Origin: JBGCDD01 sp045105075
GTDB lineage: Bacteria; Pseudomonadota; Alphaproteobacteria; Rhodobacterales; Rhodobacteraceae
Assembly: GCA_045105075.1 (NCBI GenBank)
Contig: JBGCDD010000066.1
Span: forward strand, 1 to 64,000
Reading direction: 5' to 3'
DNA length: 64,000 nucleotides
A model generated the notes under the pieces. That model was not told the DNA's origin. It did no database searches and saw only the letters and a program-made list of their open reading frames with translations. A program made the translations under genes and the position numbers. Position 1 is the first letter of the stretch. Each line of letters opens with the position of its first letter. Below, piece by piece: positions 23,593 to 31,768 of this stretch.

Positions 23593-24555
23593 ATGGCCAG
23601 ACCCAAGATCGCGCTGATCGGCGCAGGTCAGATCGGCGGAACACTCGCACACCTTGCCGCTATGAAAGAACTGGGCGACGTCGTTCTGTTTGACATCGCA
23701 GAGGGCGTGCCCGAAGGCAAAGCGCTTGATATCGCCGAGTCCGGTCCGTCAGAAGGCTTTGATGCAAGTCTGCGCGGCACCCAGTCCTATGAGGATATCG
23801 CCGGCGCAGATGTTTGCATTGTTACAGCAGGTGTTCCTCGCAAACCTGGCATGAGCCGCGATGATTTGCTGGGCATCAACCTTAAAGTTATGAAATCCGT
23901 CGGCGAGGGCATCCGCGATCACGCGCCGAATGCATTTGTCATCTGCATTACCAACCCGTTGGATGCTATGGTCTGGGCGCTTCGCGAATTTTCCGGACTG
24001 CCCCATGCCAAGGTGTGTGGGATGGCCGGCGTCTTGGATTCAGCGCGGTTTCGGCATTTTCTGGCGGAAGAGTTTGGTGTGTCGATGAAAGACGTGACAG
24101 CATTCGTGCTGGGCGGACATGGCGACACGATGGTCCCTTTGACGCGCTATTCAACCGTCGCTGGTATTCCGCTACCTGATCTTGTGTCGATGGGTTGGAC
24201 CAGCCAAGAAAAACTTGACGGCATTGTGCAACGCACCCGGGACGGTGGCGCTGAAATCGTGGGCTTGCTCAAAACCGGCAGTGCCTTTTACGCGCCCGCC
24301 ACCAGCGCAATTGAGATGGCTGAAGCCTATTTGAAGGACCAAAAGAGGGTGCTTCCCTGCGCCGCTTATGTCGATGGGGCATTGGGCTTAAAGGGGATGT
24401 ATGTTGGCGTTCCGACCGTGATTGGCGCGGGCGGAATCGAAAAGGTCATCGACATCAAGATGACCAAAGACGAACAGGCCATGTTTGACAGTTCGATCAA
24501 CGCCGTCAAAGGCTTGGTCGACGCCTGTAGAGGCATCGACTCGTCACTTAGCTAA
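23593..24555 (+). CDS. mdh: Malate dehydrogenase
   Basis: A 320-residue lactate-dehydrogenase-like malate dehydrogenase that oxidises malate to oxaloacetate with NAD. IGAGQIGGTLA binds the dinucleotide. VPRKPGMSRDDLL contains the substrate-binding Arg residues, and GGHGDTMVPL contains the catalytic His. The start at ATG 23593 gives the family's usual MARPKIALIG. Malate is the product of the thioesterase encoded just upstream. The suc genes follow on the same strand but with a 0.8-kb gap containing a minus-strand gene and its own promoter boxes. One degenerate box (TGTGATCGCG, 8 of 10) lies at 23535-23544. Confidence 0.97.
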   Translation: MARPKIALIGAGQIGGTLAHLAAMKELGDVVLFDIAEGVPEGKALDIAESGPSEGFDASLRGTQSYEDIAGADVCIVTAGVPRKPGMSRDDLLGINLKVMKSVGEGIRDHAPNAFVICITNPLDAMVWALREFSGLPHAKVCGMAGVLDSARFRHFLAEEFGVSMKDVTAFVLGGHGDTMVPLTRYSTVAGIPLPDLVSMGWTSQEKLDGIVQRTRDGGAEIVGLLKTGSAFYAPATSAIEMAEAYLKDQKRVLPCAAYVDGALGLKGMYVGVPTVIGAGGIEKVIDIKMTKDEQAMFDSSINAVKGLVDACRGIDSSLS

Positions 24556-24568
24556 AGTCAGGAAACTT

Positions 24569-24596
24569 GTTCTGGCGCCAAAACCAGCGCCAGAAC
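24569..24596. terminator. Stem-loop between mdh and the convergent exported-protein gene
   Basis: A perfect 10-bp stem, GTTCTGGCGC / GCGCCAGAAC, with an 8-nt loop follows the mdh stop and abuts the stop of the convergent gene. There is no clear T tract on either side, so termination efficiency is doubtful. Confidence 0.55.
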
Positions 24597-24597
24597 A

Positions 24598-25140
24598 CTA
24601 GCTGCAGACAAGTGTCGTTTGGGCCGCGTTGTTCGCATCGAATTCAGCCATTGCAATTTGCGTTTCGCCCGAAGGCGTGGCGAAGGCCACCTCAACCTCA
24701 GCGCCTTTCATTTCGCCTCCAGTCACACGGATCTGGCCCAAATCTGAATTCGTGGCACGGTCATCGACGTCAATCGAGAAGCGATATTCCTCGCCGGGTT
24801 TGAAACCCGAAAAAGCCAAACGCAAGGCCGTGCTCCCGTCAAGCACAGAAGGCTCTTGGGTCAACATTGGCGTGGTTGTCTCGCTGCGGAACGGCTGATT
24901 GACCTCGACACCGGCCCCTCCGTCTGCGCTGTCAAAAATCAAACTCCCGGATGATGCTGCCAAATCTAACGAAATTCCTGAGATCAGCGTTGAGCCATCT
25001 CCTTCGTGGCGAATCACGAAATAGTCGCGCGGTGCACTTTCGATAAATTTGACGGAAAGTCGCGATGTGCAATCCTGTGCAACTGCGGATTGTCCCAGGC
25101 CGACACCCAGAACCGCTGTGCAGATTGTAAGTAATTTCAT
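24598..25140 (-). CDS. Exported beta-rich protein, 'aggregation factor core'-like
   Basis: A 180-residue protein with a signal peptide ending at AVAQ (about 22). The mature part (KFIESAPRDYFVIRHEG, LIFDSADGGAGVEVNQPF, DGSTALRLAFSGFKPGEEYRFSIDVDD) is rich in Asp and beta-strand. It resembles proteins annotated in Rhodobacteraceae as 'aggregation factor core', a name from sponge proteins with no demonstrated bacterial role. Two Cys, near each end of the mature domain, may pair. ATG 25140 is preferred over 25152 because it starts the signal peptide. Function unknown. Confidence 0.7.
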   Translation of the reverse strand: MKLLTICTAVLGVGLGQSAVAQDCTSRLSVKFIESAPRDYFVIRHEGDGSTLISGISLDLAASSGSLIFDSADGGAGVEVNQPFRSETTTPMLTQEPSVLDGSTALRLAFSGFKPGEEYRFSIDVDDRATNSDLGQIRVTGGEMKGAEVEVAFATPSGETQIAMAEFDANNAAQTTLVCS

Positions 25141-25241
25141 AGTATTCTCCAAATCACTTTGGCGGAAACTAGCGCGCGCACGGCAATCGGCAAAGAAATG
25201 ATTCCCTTTTCCGCATTGAAATTCCAGCCGCTGAAGTCAAT

Positions 25242-25274
25242 TTGTGATCACACCTGAAAATCGTGTGATCACAA
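25242..25274 (+). promoter_or_regulatory. Tandem TGTGATCACA operator upstream of sucC
   Basis: Two perfect TGTGATCACA palindromes (25243-25252 and 25264-25273) lie 21 bp apart. As 12-mers they read TTGTGATCACAC and GTGTGATCACAA with a 9-nt spacer. The proximal 12-mer is identical to the proximal one at sdhC. There are 111 nt between it and the sucC ATG. The match in sequence, spacing and distance argues for one shared regulator of the sdh and suc operons. Confidence 0.72.
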
Positions 25275-25322
25275 ATGTCGGTTTTTTGGCGTTTTACACT
25301 ACACTGCGGCAATAAATCGTTT

Positions 25323-25330
25323 AACCGGTT
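25323..25330. promoter_or_regulatory. AACCGGTT palindrome in the sucC promoter region
   Basis: A central-CG palindrome, flanked by GTTTA and TAAAC half-sites (25319-25336), lies about 55 nt before sucC. Central CG with even symmetry is typical of LacI-family operators. CceR, a LacI-type central-carbon regulator in Rhodobacterales, is a candidate from memory only. Confidence 0.35.
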
Positions 25331-25385
25331 CTAAACCGGGGGCGTATACCCGGGGGTACAGCATACCAAGACGGGATAGCACCTT

Positions 25386-26579
25386 ATGAACATCCACGAA
25401 TACCAGGCCAAGGCCCTCCTGCGCAGTTATGGGGCCCCGGTCTCGGACGGGCGAGTCGTGTTGAAAGCCGAAGACGCAAAAACTGCGGCGGGCGAAATGG
25501 ACGGACCGCTCTGGGTGGTCAAAGCCCAAATTCACGCCGGCGGGCGCGGAAAAGGATCCTTCAAAGAAGCTGATGCGGGCGAAAAAGGCGGCGTGCGTCT
25601 AGCGAAGTCGGTGCAAGAGGCCGCCGATGAAGCCAAAAAGATGCTAGGGCGCACATTGGTGACACACCAGACCGGTCCAGTCGGCAAACAGGTCAATCGG
25701 GTCTACATCGAAGACGGAAGCGGCATCGAAACCGAGATGTATCTGGCACTGCTGGTTGATCGTGGTTCGAGCCGGGTCAGCTTTGTGTGCTCGACCGAAG
25801 GCGGCATGGACATCGAAGAAGTGGCCGCATCAACCCCGGAAAAAATTCTGTCTTTCGCCGTTGACCCAGCGGCCGGATACCAAGCCTTCCATGGCCGTCG
25901 TATTGCGTTTGCTTTGGGTCTCAGCGGCCAGCAGGTCAAGCAATGCGTAAAGTTGATGGGCATTCTTTACAGCGCATTCATGGAAAAAGACATGGAAATG
26001 CTTGAGATTAACCCTTTGATCGTAACGGACAAAGGTGACCTGAAGGTGCTTGACGCCAAGATCAGCTTTGATGGCAATGCCGTGTATCGCCACGCGGACG
26101 TGTCGGAATTGCGCGATACCACTGAGGAAGACCCCAAAGAACTTGAAGCGTCAAAATACGACCTCAACTACATCGCTTTGGACGGCGAAATTGGGTGCAT
26201 GGTCAATGGCGCCGGAGTGGCGATGGCGACCATGGACATCATCAAGCTTTATGGCGCGGAACCTGCCAATTTCCTGGACGTCGGGGGCGGTGCGACCAAG
26301 GAAAAGGTCACTGAAGCGTTCAAGATCATCACGTCGGACCCGCAGGTCAAAGGCATCTTGGTCAATATTTTTGGCGGCATTATGCGTTGCGACGTGATCG
26401 CCGAAGGCGTGGTGGCTGCGGTGAAAGAAGTCGGCCTGAAGGTGCCGTTGGTTGTGCGCCTTGAGGGGACAAACGTCGCAGAAGGCAAAGCCATTATCAA
26501 CAATTCTGATGTCGATGTGATCGCGGCGGATGACCTGAAAGATGGTGCCGAGAAAATCGTGAAAGCCGTTAAAGGTTAG
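25386..26579 (+). CDS. sucC: Succinyl-CoA synthetase beta subunit (ADP-forming)
   Basis: A 397-residue subunit. The N-terminal ATP-grasp domain starts MNIHEYQAKALLRSYG. The KAQIHAGGRGKG loop and the C-terminal CoA-ligase-type domain (LDVGGGATKEKVTEAFKII, VNIFGGIMRCDVIAEGV) follow. With SucD it interconverts succinyl-CoA and succinate with nucleotide triphosphate formation. It is the first gene of the suc-odh operon. Length equals the family norm. A small lipoprotein gene separates it from sucD. Confidence 0.97.
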   Translation: MNIHEYQAKALLRSYGAPVSDGRVVLKAEDAKTAAGEMDGPLWVVKAQIHAGGRGKGSFKEADAGEKGGVRLAKSVQEAADEAKKMLGRTLVTHQTGPVGKQVNRVYIEDGSGIETEMYLALLVDRGSSRVSFVCSTEGGMDIEEVAASTPEKILSFAVDPAAGYQAFHGRRIAFALGLSGQQVKQCVKLMGILYSAFMEKDMEMLEINPLIVTDKGDLKVLDAKISFDGNAVYRHADVSELRDTTEEDPKELEASKYDLNYIALDGEIGCMVNGAGVAMATMDIIKLYGAEPANFLDVGGGATKEKVTEAFKIITSDPQVKGILVNIFGGIMRCDVIAEGVVAAVKEVGLKVPLVVRLEGTNVAEGKAIINNSDVDVIAADDLKDGAEKIVKAVKG

Positions 26580-26583
26580 TCCG

Positions 26584-27117
26584 GTGAGTCTGCGTCGCTT
26601 GATTGGTGTTCTTGGCGTGTTGGCTGTTTTGGCTGGGTGTGAAGACACCTTGTCAACGCAATCTGCGAGTCAAAGTTCGGTTCGGCCAGGAACATCCGTT
26701 GTCGACGGCGTCATCGCGGCGACAATGTTCAGCAGTATTTGCATCGAAGCAGTGCCAAACTTTACGCAATTACCAGCACGCTTGAACACCGCCGCGTTCA
26801 AACAGAACCCGGAGACGGGCACGTATTACCATCAAAAACTGGACTTGTCGGTCAGGTTCAACAAGCGAGGCGGTAGTGAAGACGGGTCTTGCTCGATGGT
26901 GTTCGGCTCACGCGACAAAGCTGGCGAAATTGCGTTGCTCGTGTCGAGTGCGGCTTTGAGAAAGGGCGCCTCAAAGCCCAACGCAACACTTGCACTCAAT
27001 CCAAACACAAATTCCGCGTCAACCAAACTGATTGGTGGATCCGAATTTCTTTTCAATCCCGTACAGCGGCACAATGGCAGAGGTTACTATCGCGCCATTG
27101 TTCAAGCATCTAAATGA
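26584..27117 (+). CDS. Putative lipoprotein between sucC and sucD
   Basis: A 177-residue protein. GTG start at 26584, 4 bp after sucC, with AAAGG as ribosome-binding site. The hydrophobic leader ends in VLAGC, a lipobox. The mature domain has two Cys (SSICIEA and GSCSMVFG), a beta-rich centre and a Lys at the end. I recognise no family. Its place inside the suc operon means co-expression with succinyl-CoA synthetase, but as an envelope lipoprotein it cannot be a subunit of that cytoplasmic enzyme. Confidence 0.78.
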   Translation: MSLRRLIGVLGVLAVLAGCEDTLSTQSASQSSVRPGTSVVDGVIAATMFSSICIEAVPNFTQLPARLNTAAFKQNPETGTYYHQKLDLSVRFNKRGGSEDGSCSMVFGSRDKAGEIALLVSSAALRKGASKPNATLALNPNTNSASTKLIGGSEFLFNPVQRHNGRGYYRAIVQASK

Positions 27118-27138
27118 TCAATCAAGGAGCCTAACAAA

Positions 27139-28020
27139 ATGGCCGTCCTCATCGACGAAAACACCAAAGTCATCTGCCAGGGCCTGACCGGCTCGCAGGG
27201 AACGTTCCACACTGAACAGGCCATTGCTTATGGCACCAAAATGGTTGGCGGCGTGACCCCCGGCAAAGGTGGGATAACCCATCTGGATCTGCCGGTTTTC
27301 AATTCGGTACACGAGGCGAAACACGCAACCGAAGCCAATGCGACGGTGATTTATGTTCCGCCTCCCTTCGCCGCAGATTCGATCCTTGAGGCGATTGACG
27401 CGCAAATGGAAGTGATTGTGTGCATCACAGAAGGCATTCCAGTGCTGGATATGATGCGCGTGAAACGGGCGCTCGAAGGGTCCAAAAGCCGTTTGGTTGG
27501 GCCGAACTGCCCCGGTGTGATCACGCCAAATGCGTGTAAGATCGGTATCATGCCCGGCCATATCCACAAACGTGGCAGCGTTGGGGTGGTCAGTCGCTCG
27601 GGCACATTAACCTATGAGGCGGTCAAACAAACCACCGATGTGGGCCTGGGTCAGTCGAGCTGTATCGGAATCGGTGGCGATCCAATCAAGGGAACCGAAC
27701 ATCTGGACGTGTTGGAATGGTTTTTGGCGGATGACGAAACCCATTCCATCATAATGATCGGCGAGATTGGCGGCAGTGCCGAAGAGGACGCCGCACAATT
27801 TCTGGCGGATGAAAAGAAAAAGGGCCGTTGGAAACCCACGGCCGGGTTTATTGCGGGACGCACCGCACCTCCCGGCCGTCGTATGGGCCACGCCGGTGCG
27901 ATCGTGGCTGGGGGCAAAGGCGGCGCCGATGACAAAATCGAAGCGATGAAATCCGCCGGAATCATTGTTGCCGAAAGCCCCGCCGGATTGGGCGAAGCCG
28001 TGCTAGAGGCCATTGGCTAA
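27139..28020 (+). CDS. sucD: Succinyl-CoA synthetase alpha subunit
   Basis: A 293-residue subunit with the CoA-binding Rossmann domain (ICQGLTGSQGTFHTEQAI), the PNCPGVITP block and the phosphohistidine in RMGHAGAIV (H251). It forms the active site with SucC. An AAGGAG site precedes the ATG. Its stop overlaps the next gene (TAATG), coupling translation to a secreted hydrolase. Confidence 0.97.
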   Translation: MAVLIDENTKVICQGLTGSQGTFHTEQAIAYGTKMVGGVTPGKGGITHLDLPVFNSVHEAKHATEANATVIYVPPPFAADSILEAIDAQMEVIVCITEGIPVLDMMRVKRALEGSKSRLVGPNCPGVITPNACKIGIMPGHIHKRGSVGVVSRSGTLTYEAVKQTTDVGLGQSSCIGIGGDPIKGTEHLDVLEWFLADDETHSIIMIGEIGGSAEEDAAQFLADEKKKGRWKPTAGFIAGRTAPPGRRMGHAGAIVAGGKGGADDKIEAMKSAGIIVAESPAGLGEAVLEAIG

Positions 28021-28775
28021 TGGCTATTGCGTCACTCTTGCCGCGAATGACCAGGGTGGTCGTGGCATTTTGTGCCTGGTGTTTGATCGCGCCCTTTGCC
28101 TCGGCCGAGATGTTTGGACCGATTGCCGGGCAAGTCTATGGCAAGGGCACTGGACCTTTAGTGATTGTCACCCACGGCGACAGTAAAGCGGGATACATCG
28201 CCAATTTTGTTGCTACGCTGGCCCAGAATGCCCCTACCGCCACCGTTATTCATATGGCACGGCCGGGATATTCCCTGCCAAGCGGTGAACGTAGCAAAGG
28301 CTCACTGCGCAGCAAACGCAACCATCACACCAGACGCAACAACTTGCTTCTGGCGGATGGTATCAAGGCTGCGGCGCAGACGTTCCCACACAGCCGCCTG
28401 ATTGCCGTGGGGCATTCGGGCGGCGGCAATCAAATCGGGGTGATTATTGGCCGCGCTCCAGGGCTGATCGACACGGCAGTGATGATCGGCACACCGTATT
28501 TTGTGAAACGCTGGCGGCAGATGCGCGGCTCACCCTGGCCACAAAGCGAATCACCAGCAGATTTCTTGAAGTCTGTCCCGCGCAGCACCCGCATCATCGC
28601 GGCAACCGGCGCCAGTGACAGCAATACGGTGCCAGCACTTGCCCGTGACTATGTTGCCAAAGCCAAGGAACGCGGACTTGATGCAACTTTTATCAAGATT
28701 CCCGGCGCGGGCCACGGCTGGCGCACTCTCAACACGCCTGCACTGAAACTGGTGATGACAGAAATCTTCCGCTGA
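28020..28775 (+). CDS. Exported alpha/beta-hydrolase between sucD and sucA
   Basis: A 251-residue protein with a signal peptide (cleavage near ASA, about residue 29). The alpha/beta-hydrolase fold is shown by VIVTHGD near the oxyanion strand, the nucleophile elbow GHSGGG (about 134-139), an Asp candidate in TGASDSN, and the catalytic His in GAGHGWRT. It is probably a periplasmic esterase or peptidase-like hydrolase; the substrate is unknown. It overlaps the sucD stop by 1 bp and precedes sucA by 26 bp, so it is embedded in the TCA operon. Confidence 0.82.
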   Translation: MAIASLLPRMTRVVVAFCAWCLIAPFASAEMFGPIAGQVYGKGTGPLVIVTHGDSKAGYIANFVATLAQNAPTATVIHMARPGYSLPSGERSKGSLRSKRNHHTRRNNLLLADGIKAAAQTFPHSRLIAVGHSGGGNQIGVIIGRAPGLIDTAVMIGTPYFVKRWRQMRGSPWPQSESPADFLKSVPRSTRIIAATGASDSNTVPALARDYVAKAKERGLDATFIKIPGAGHGWRTLNTPALKLVMTEIFR

Positions 28776-28801
28776 AGCGGAGCAACCCAAGGCAAAGTTC
28801 C

Positions 28802-31765
28802 ATGACCGAACATTCCCCCAACGACCAGTTCCATGCCTCAAGCTTCATGCAGGGGCACAATGCCGAGTATCTTGAGCAATTGTATGCCCAATATGCCGGC
28901 GATCCCAACGCTGTAGATGCCGCTTGGGCCGAGTTTTTCGCGTCGTTGGGGGATGATGAGGTCAGCGTCAAGCGTGAAGCCGAAGGACCCAGTTGGGCGC
29001 GCACGGATTGGCCGCCAGTACCTGAGGATGATTTGACCCAAGCGCTGACTGGCGAGTGGCAAGGCGTTGATGTGGAAGCCAAAGCGGCGACGCAGAAAAT
29101 CTCGGCCAAAGCGGCCGAAACGGGCACCGCTGTCAGCGACGAACAAATCAAACGCGCCGTGCTGGATTCGATCCGCGCGCTGATGTTGATCCGTGCCTAT
29201 CGAATTCGGGGCCATTTGGTCGCCGACCTCGACCCGCTTGGCATGCGCGAACAAAACCGCCACCCGGAACTAGACCCAAAGACCTACGGGTTCGCCGAAG
29301 CGGACATGGACCGCCCGATCTTCATCGACAATGTGCTCGGCCTGCAAATGGCTTCGATGCGCCAGATTGTTGAAATCGTGATGCGCACCTATTGCGGCAC
29401 ATTTGCGCTGCAATACATGCATATTTCGAACCCTGAAGAAGCCGGTTGGCTGAAGGAACGCATCGAAGGTTTCGACAAGGAAATCACCTTCACCCGCGAA
29501 GGACGAAAGGCCATTCTAAACAAGATGGTAGAGGCCGAAGGTTTCGAAAAATTCCTGCACGTCAAATACATGGGCACCAAACGCTTTGGTTTGGACGGCG
29601 GTGAGAGTTTGATCCCCGCGATGGAGCAGATCATCAAACGCGGCGGCAGTCTGGGCGTGCGTGATATCATTTTCGGCATGCCCCATCGTGGCCGGCTGAG
29701 CGTGCTTGCCAATGTGATGCAAAAACCCTACCGCGCAATTTTCAACGAATTTCAAGGTGGCAGTTTCAAGCCTGAAGACGTCGATGGATCGGGTGATGTG
29801 AAGTACCATCTGGGTGCCAGTTCCGACCGTGAATTCGATGGCAATTCCGTACATTTATCGCTGACGGCCAATCCCAGCCACCTTGAGGCCGTGAATCCTG
29901 TGGTGCTCGGCAAATCGCGCGCCAAACAAGACCAGAACAATGACCCGGATCGCATTTCGGTCCTGCCGATTTTGCTCCATGGCGATGCGGCTTTCGCTGG
30001 TCAGGGTGTGGTCGCAGAAGGGTTTGGTCTGTCTGGTCTGAAAGGGCACAAAACCGGCGGCACGATGCACATTGTCGTCAATAACCAAATTGGTTTCACC
30101 ACCGCGCCGCATTTCAGCCGTTCAAGCCCTTATCCAACCGACATTGCATTGATGGTTGAAGCCCCCATTTTCCATGTGAACGGTGATGATCCCGAAGCCG
30201 TGGTGCATGCCGCCAAGGTTGCAACCGAATTCCGCCAGAAGTTCCACAAGGATGTTGTGCTCGATATCTTTTGTTACCGCCGGTTTGGCCACAATGAGGG
30301 CGATGAGCCCATGTTCACCAACCCGATCATGTACAAAAAGATCAAGACCCACAAAACCACGTTGGCGCTCTACACGGAACGTCTGGTCAAGGACGGTTTG
30401 ATTCCCGAGGGCGAAATCGAGGATATGAAAACCGCTTTTCAGGTCCATCTGAATGACGAGTTTGAAGCCGGAAAGGACTACAAACCCAATAAGGCCGATT
30501 GGCTGGATGGGCGTTGGTCACATCTGGACAAGAACAAGGAAGACTATGTGCGCGGCACAACTGAGATCGCGCCAGAAACCTTTGCCGAAGTCGGCGCTGG
30601 TCTGACCCGTGTCCCCGATGGCTTTCCATTGCACCGCACGATTGGGCGCTTACTGGAGTCAAAAAAGGAAATGTTCGCAAGCGGCGAAGGCTTTGATTGG
30701 GCCACAGGCGAGGCCTTGGCCTTTGGATCGCTCTTGAGCGAAGGCTATCCCGTGCGCCTTGCCGGTCAGGACGCCACGCGCGGCACCTTCAGCCAACGCC
30801 ATTCCGGATTGATCCAACAAGAAACCGAAGAACGATATTTCCCTCTCAACAACATTCGTGCTGGCCAGGCCCAATATGAAGTAATCGATTCGATGTTGTC
30901 GGAATATGCCGTCTTGGGTTTCGAATATGGCTACTCGCTTGCCGAACCCAACGCTCTGGTTTTATGGGAAGCGCAGTTTGGCGATTTTGCCAACGGCGCA
31001 CAGATCATGTTTGACCAATTCATTTCTTCCGGCGAAAGCAAATGGTTACGCATGTCTGGCCTGGTTTGCCTGATGCCGCATGGGTATGAAGGTCAGGGAC
31101 CGGAACACTCTTCCGCGCGTCTTGAGCGGTTCTTGCAGATGTGTGGTCAGGACAACTGGATTGTGGCCAATTGCACCACGCCAGCAAATTATTTTCACAT
31201 TTTGCGACGCCAGATTCACCGGTCTTTTCGGAAACCTTTGATGCTTATGACGCCGAAATCGCTATTGCGTCACAAGATGGCTGTCAGCAAAGCAAGCGAT
31301 TTCACCACTGGGTCAAGTTTCCACAGGGTCCTTTGGGATGATGCGCAAATGGGCAATTCGGACACGAAACTGGTCAGCGACGGCAAAATCAAACGCGTGG
31401 TGATGTGTTCGGGCAAAGTCTATTATGATCTTCTTGAAGAGCGCGATGCGCGCGGCATTGACGATGTTTACCTGATGCGCATTGAACAGTTTTACCCTTT
31501 CCCAGCGATTTCCTTGGTGAAAGAACTTGAGCGCTTCAAAGGCGCCGACATGGTTTGGTGCCAGGAAGAACCCAAAAACCAAGGTGCGTGGTCGTTTATT
31601 GAGCCTAACATCGAATGGGTTTTAGGGCGGATCAAAGCCAAAAACGCCCGGCCTGTTTACGCCGGTCGCCCCACGTCGGCCTCGCCTGCAACTGGCTTGG
31701 CCAGTCAACACAAAGCCCAGCAAACCGCGCTTATCAATGATGCGCTGACTCTCGAAGGAAAGTAA
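28802..31765 (+). CDS. sucA: 2-oxoglutarate dehydrogenase E1 component
   Basis: A 987-residue thiamine-diphosphate enzyme that decarboxylates 2-oxoglutarate and transfers the succinyl group to the lipoyl arm of SucB. The N-terminal peripheral segment (FMQGHNAEYLEQLYAQYAGD) is the usual E2-contacting region. FGMPHRGRLSVLANV and the GDAAFAGQG segment mark the ThDP domain. HNEGDEP and the C-terminal transketolase-like part (SGLIQQETEERYFPLNNI, VLWEAQFGDFANGAQ) are complete. Length is normal for proteobacterial E1o. It is followed by sucB after 3 bp. Confidence 0.98.
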   Translation: MTEHSPNDQFHASSFMQGHNAEYLEQLYAQYAGDPNAVDAAWAEFFASLGDDEVSVKREAEGPSWARTDWPPVPEDDLTQALTGEWQGVDVEAKAATQKISAKAAETGTAVSDEQIKRAVLDSIRALMLIRAYRIRGHLVADLDPLGMREQNRHPELDPKTYGFAEADMDRPIFIDNVLGLQMASMRQIVEIVMRTYCGTFALQYMHISNPEEAGWLKERIEGFDKEITFTREGRKAILNKMVEAEGFEKFLHVKYMGTKRFGLDGGESLIPAMEQIIKRGGSLGVRDIIFGMPHRGRLSVLANVMQKPYRAIFNEFQGGSFKPEDVDGSGDVKYHLGASSDREFDGNSVHLSLTANPSHLEAVNPVVLGKSRAKQDQNNDPDRISVLPILLHGDAAFAGQGVVAEGFGLSGLKGHKTGGTMHIVVNNQIGFTTAPHFSRSSPYPTDIALMVEAPIFHVNGDDPEAVVHAAKVATEFRQKFHKDVVLDIFCYRRFGHNEGDEPMFTNPIMYKKIKTHKTTLALYTERLVKDGLIPEGEIEDMKTAFQVHLNDEFEAGKDYKPNKADWLDGRWSHLDKNKEDYVRGTTEIAPETFAEVGAGLTRVPDGFPLHRTIGRLLESKKEMFASGEGFDWATGEALAFGSLLSEGYPVRLAGQDATRGTFSQRHSGLIQQETEERYFPLNNIRAGQAQYEVIDSMLSEYAVLGFEYGYSLAEPNALVLWEAQFGDFANGAQIMFDQFISSGESKWLRMSGLVCLMPHGYEGQGPEHSSARLERFLQMCGQDNWIVANCTTPANYFHILRRQIHRSFRKPLMLMTPKSLLRHKMAVSKASDFTTGSSFHRVLWDDAQMGNSDTKLVSDGKIKRVVMCSGKVYYDLLEERDARGIDDVYLMRIEQFYPFPAISLVKELERFKGADMVWCQEEPKNQGAWSFIEPNIEWVLGRIKAKNARPVYAGRPTSASPATGLASQHKAQQTALINDALTLEGK

Positions 31766-31768
31766 CCG

